Assembly (NCBI GenBank): GCA_018715765.1
Contig: DVKY01000016.1
Coordinates: 1-6,100, forward strand
DNA: 6,100 nucleotides
Direction: 5' to 3'
Source of the DNA: Fimivicinus intestinavium
GTDB lineage: Bacteria > Bacillota > Clostridia > Oscillospirales > Acutalibacteraceae
Shown piece by piece: positions 5,986-6,100 of the stretch. The translations under genes were made by a program, and so were the position numbers. Under the pieces are notes generated by a model, which saw nothing but the letters and a program-made list of their open reading frames with translations, was not told the DNA's origin and made no database searches. The first letter of the stretch is position 1. Every line of letters begins with the position of its first letter.

Positions 5986-6042
5986 GCAAGCCACCCAAAA
6001 AACTCGCTGCCTCACGGCAGCTCAAACATTTTGGGCGTTTGC
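5986..6042. repeat. Nested long hairpin
   Basis: Three stacked stems fall around one centre: GCAAGC (5986-5991) with GTTTGC (6037-6042, one G-T pair), CCCAAAA (5994-6000) with TTTTGGG (6029-6035), and GCTGCC (6006-6011) with GGCAGC (6016-6021) closing the loop TCAC. The small internal loops make this look more like a folded RNA arm or an imperfect palindromic element than chance. Confidence 0.6.
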
Positions 6043-6064
6043 TTTTCGCCTGAAAGGCGAAAAG
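6042..6064. repeat. 10-bp perfect inverted repeat CTTTTCGCCT/AGGCGAAAAG
   Basis: CTTTTCGCCT (6042-6051) and AGGCGAAAAG (6055-6064) pair around GAA. The stem starts at the base where the preceding nested hairpin ends, so the two would stack or compete by one base. TCCCC follows, with no T tract on the + strand. Confidence 0.65.
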
Positions 6065-6100
6065 TCCCCTCACGGGCCCGCCGCAAGTGCGCGGAGCCTG

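Larger units (their letters stand above)
5725..6100. other. Gene-poor, hairpin-rich intergenic region
   Basis: These 376 bases up to the window edge show no convincing gene. The only long open frame (- strand, about 5827-6015) has Arg/Cys/Trp-rich translation, runs through the hairpins and has no family resemblance. The region carries at least five inverted repeats (5760-5781, 5864-5895, 5909-5927, 5986-6042, 6042-6064), a T-rich stretch at 5820-5834, and a GC-rich end with GGGCCC. It reads like an assembly of short dispersed repeats or a structured RNA rather than a decayed gene. Confidence 0.6.

Noticed and set aside
5963..5989. Possible - strand promoter TTGCCG-15-TATAAA
   Set aside because: The 15-base spacer is too short, the -35 box is weak, and no gene follows on that strand.
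5827..6015. 62-codon open frame on the - strand at the end of the window
   Set aside because: It reads straight through several perfect hairpins, its translation is Arg/Cys/Trp-rich with no recognisable domain, and I saw no good ribosome binding site.
5691..6064. CRISPR array or integration site as explanation of the repeats
   Set aside because: The hairpins differ from one another in sequence, are unevenly spaced, and have no integrase, cas gene or tRNA nearby.

Overview
The window looks like chromosomal DNA from a GC-rich member of the Clostridia, most likely of the Oscillospiraceae/Ruminococcaceae type. This is an inference from three things: the Bacillota-type yaaO/darA/holB/ricT gene order, strong AGGAGG-type ribosome binding sites, and hairpin-rich intergenic DNA. 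I cannot name a species.

Bases 1-3394 are a housekeeping block on the + strand. It starts with the 3' part of a PLP-dependent Orn/Lys/Arg-decarboxylase-family gene (yaaO/speA type), cut by the window edge. Next come the cyclic-di-AMP receptor protein gene darA (yaaQ), the DNA polymerase III delta' subunit gene holB, and ricT (yaaT, PSP1 domain). This is the Bacillus subtilis yaaO-tmk-yaaQ-yaaR-holB-yaaT order without tmk and yaaR. A good sigma-A-type promoter overlaps the end of the decarboxylase gene, so darA-holB-ricT can be transcribed on its own. A 15-bp stem terminator closes the block after ricT.

Bases 3395-3552 hold no gene. They contain a large imperfect inverted repeat that probably terminates the gene arriving from the other side.

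Bases 3553-5724 form a divergent pair: a small XRE-family repressor on the - strand and a 572-residue polytopic membrane protein of the O-antigen ligase/polymerase (Wzy_C/WaaL-like) family on the + strand. The AT-rich 130-bp gap between them carries a strong extended -10 promoter for the membrane protein. It also carries two inverted 14-bp arms (consensus TTAACWCTATCTAA), one of them inside the promoter spacer. This is the layout expected if the XRE protein represses itself and its neighbour, and it is the most testable regulatory hypothesis here.

Bases 5691-6100 are dominated by hairpins. A 12-bp perfect inverted repeat ends just before the stop codon of the membrane protein gene. It is followed by at least five more perfect or nested inverted repeats and no convincing gene. 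This looks like an assembly of dispersed palindromic repeats or a structured RNA region. I see no CRISPR array, tRNA, rRNA, transposase or defence system. The window is mainly ordinary core genome, with two places worth a second look: the divergent operator and the hairpin cluster.
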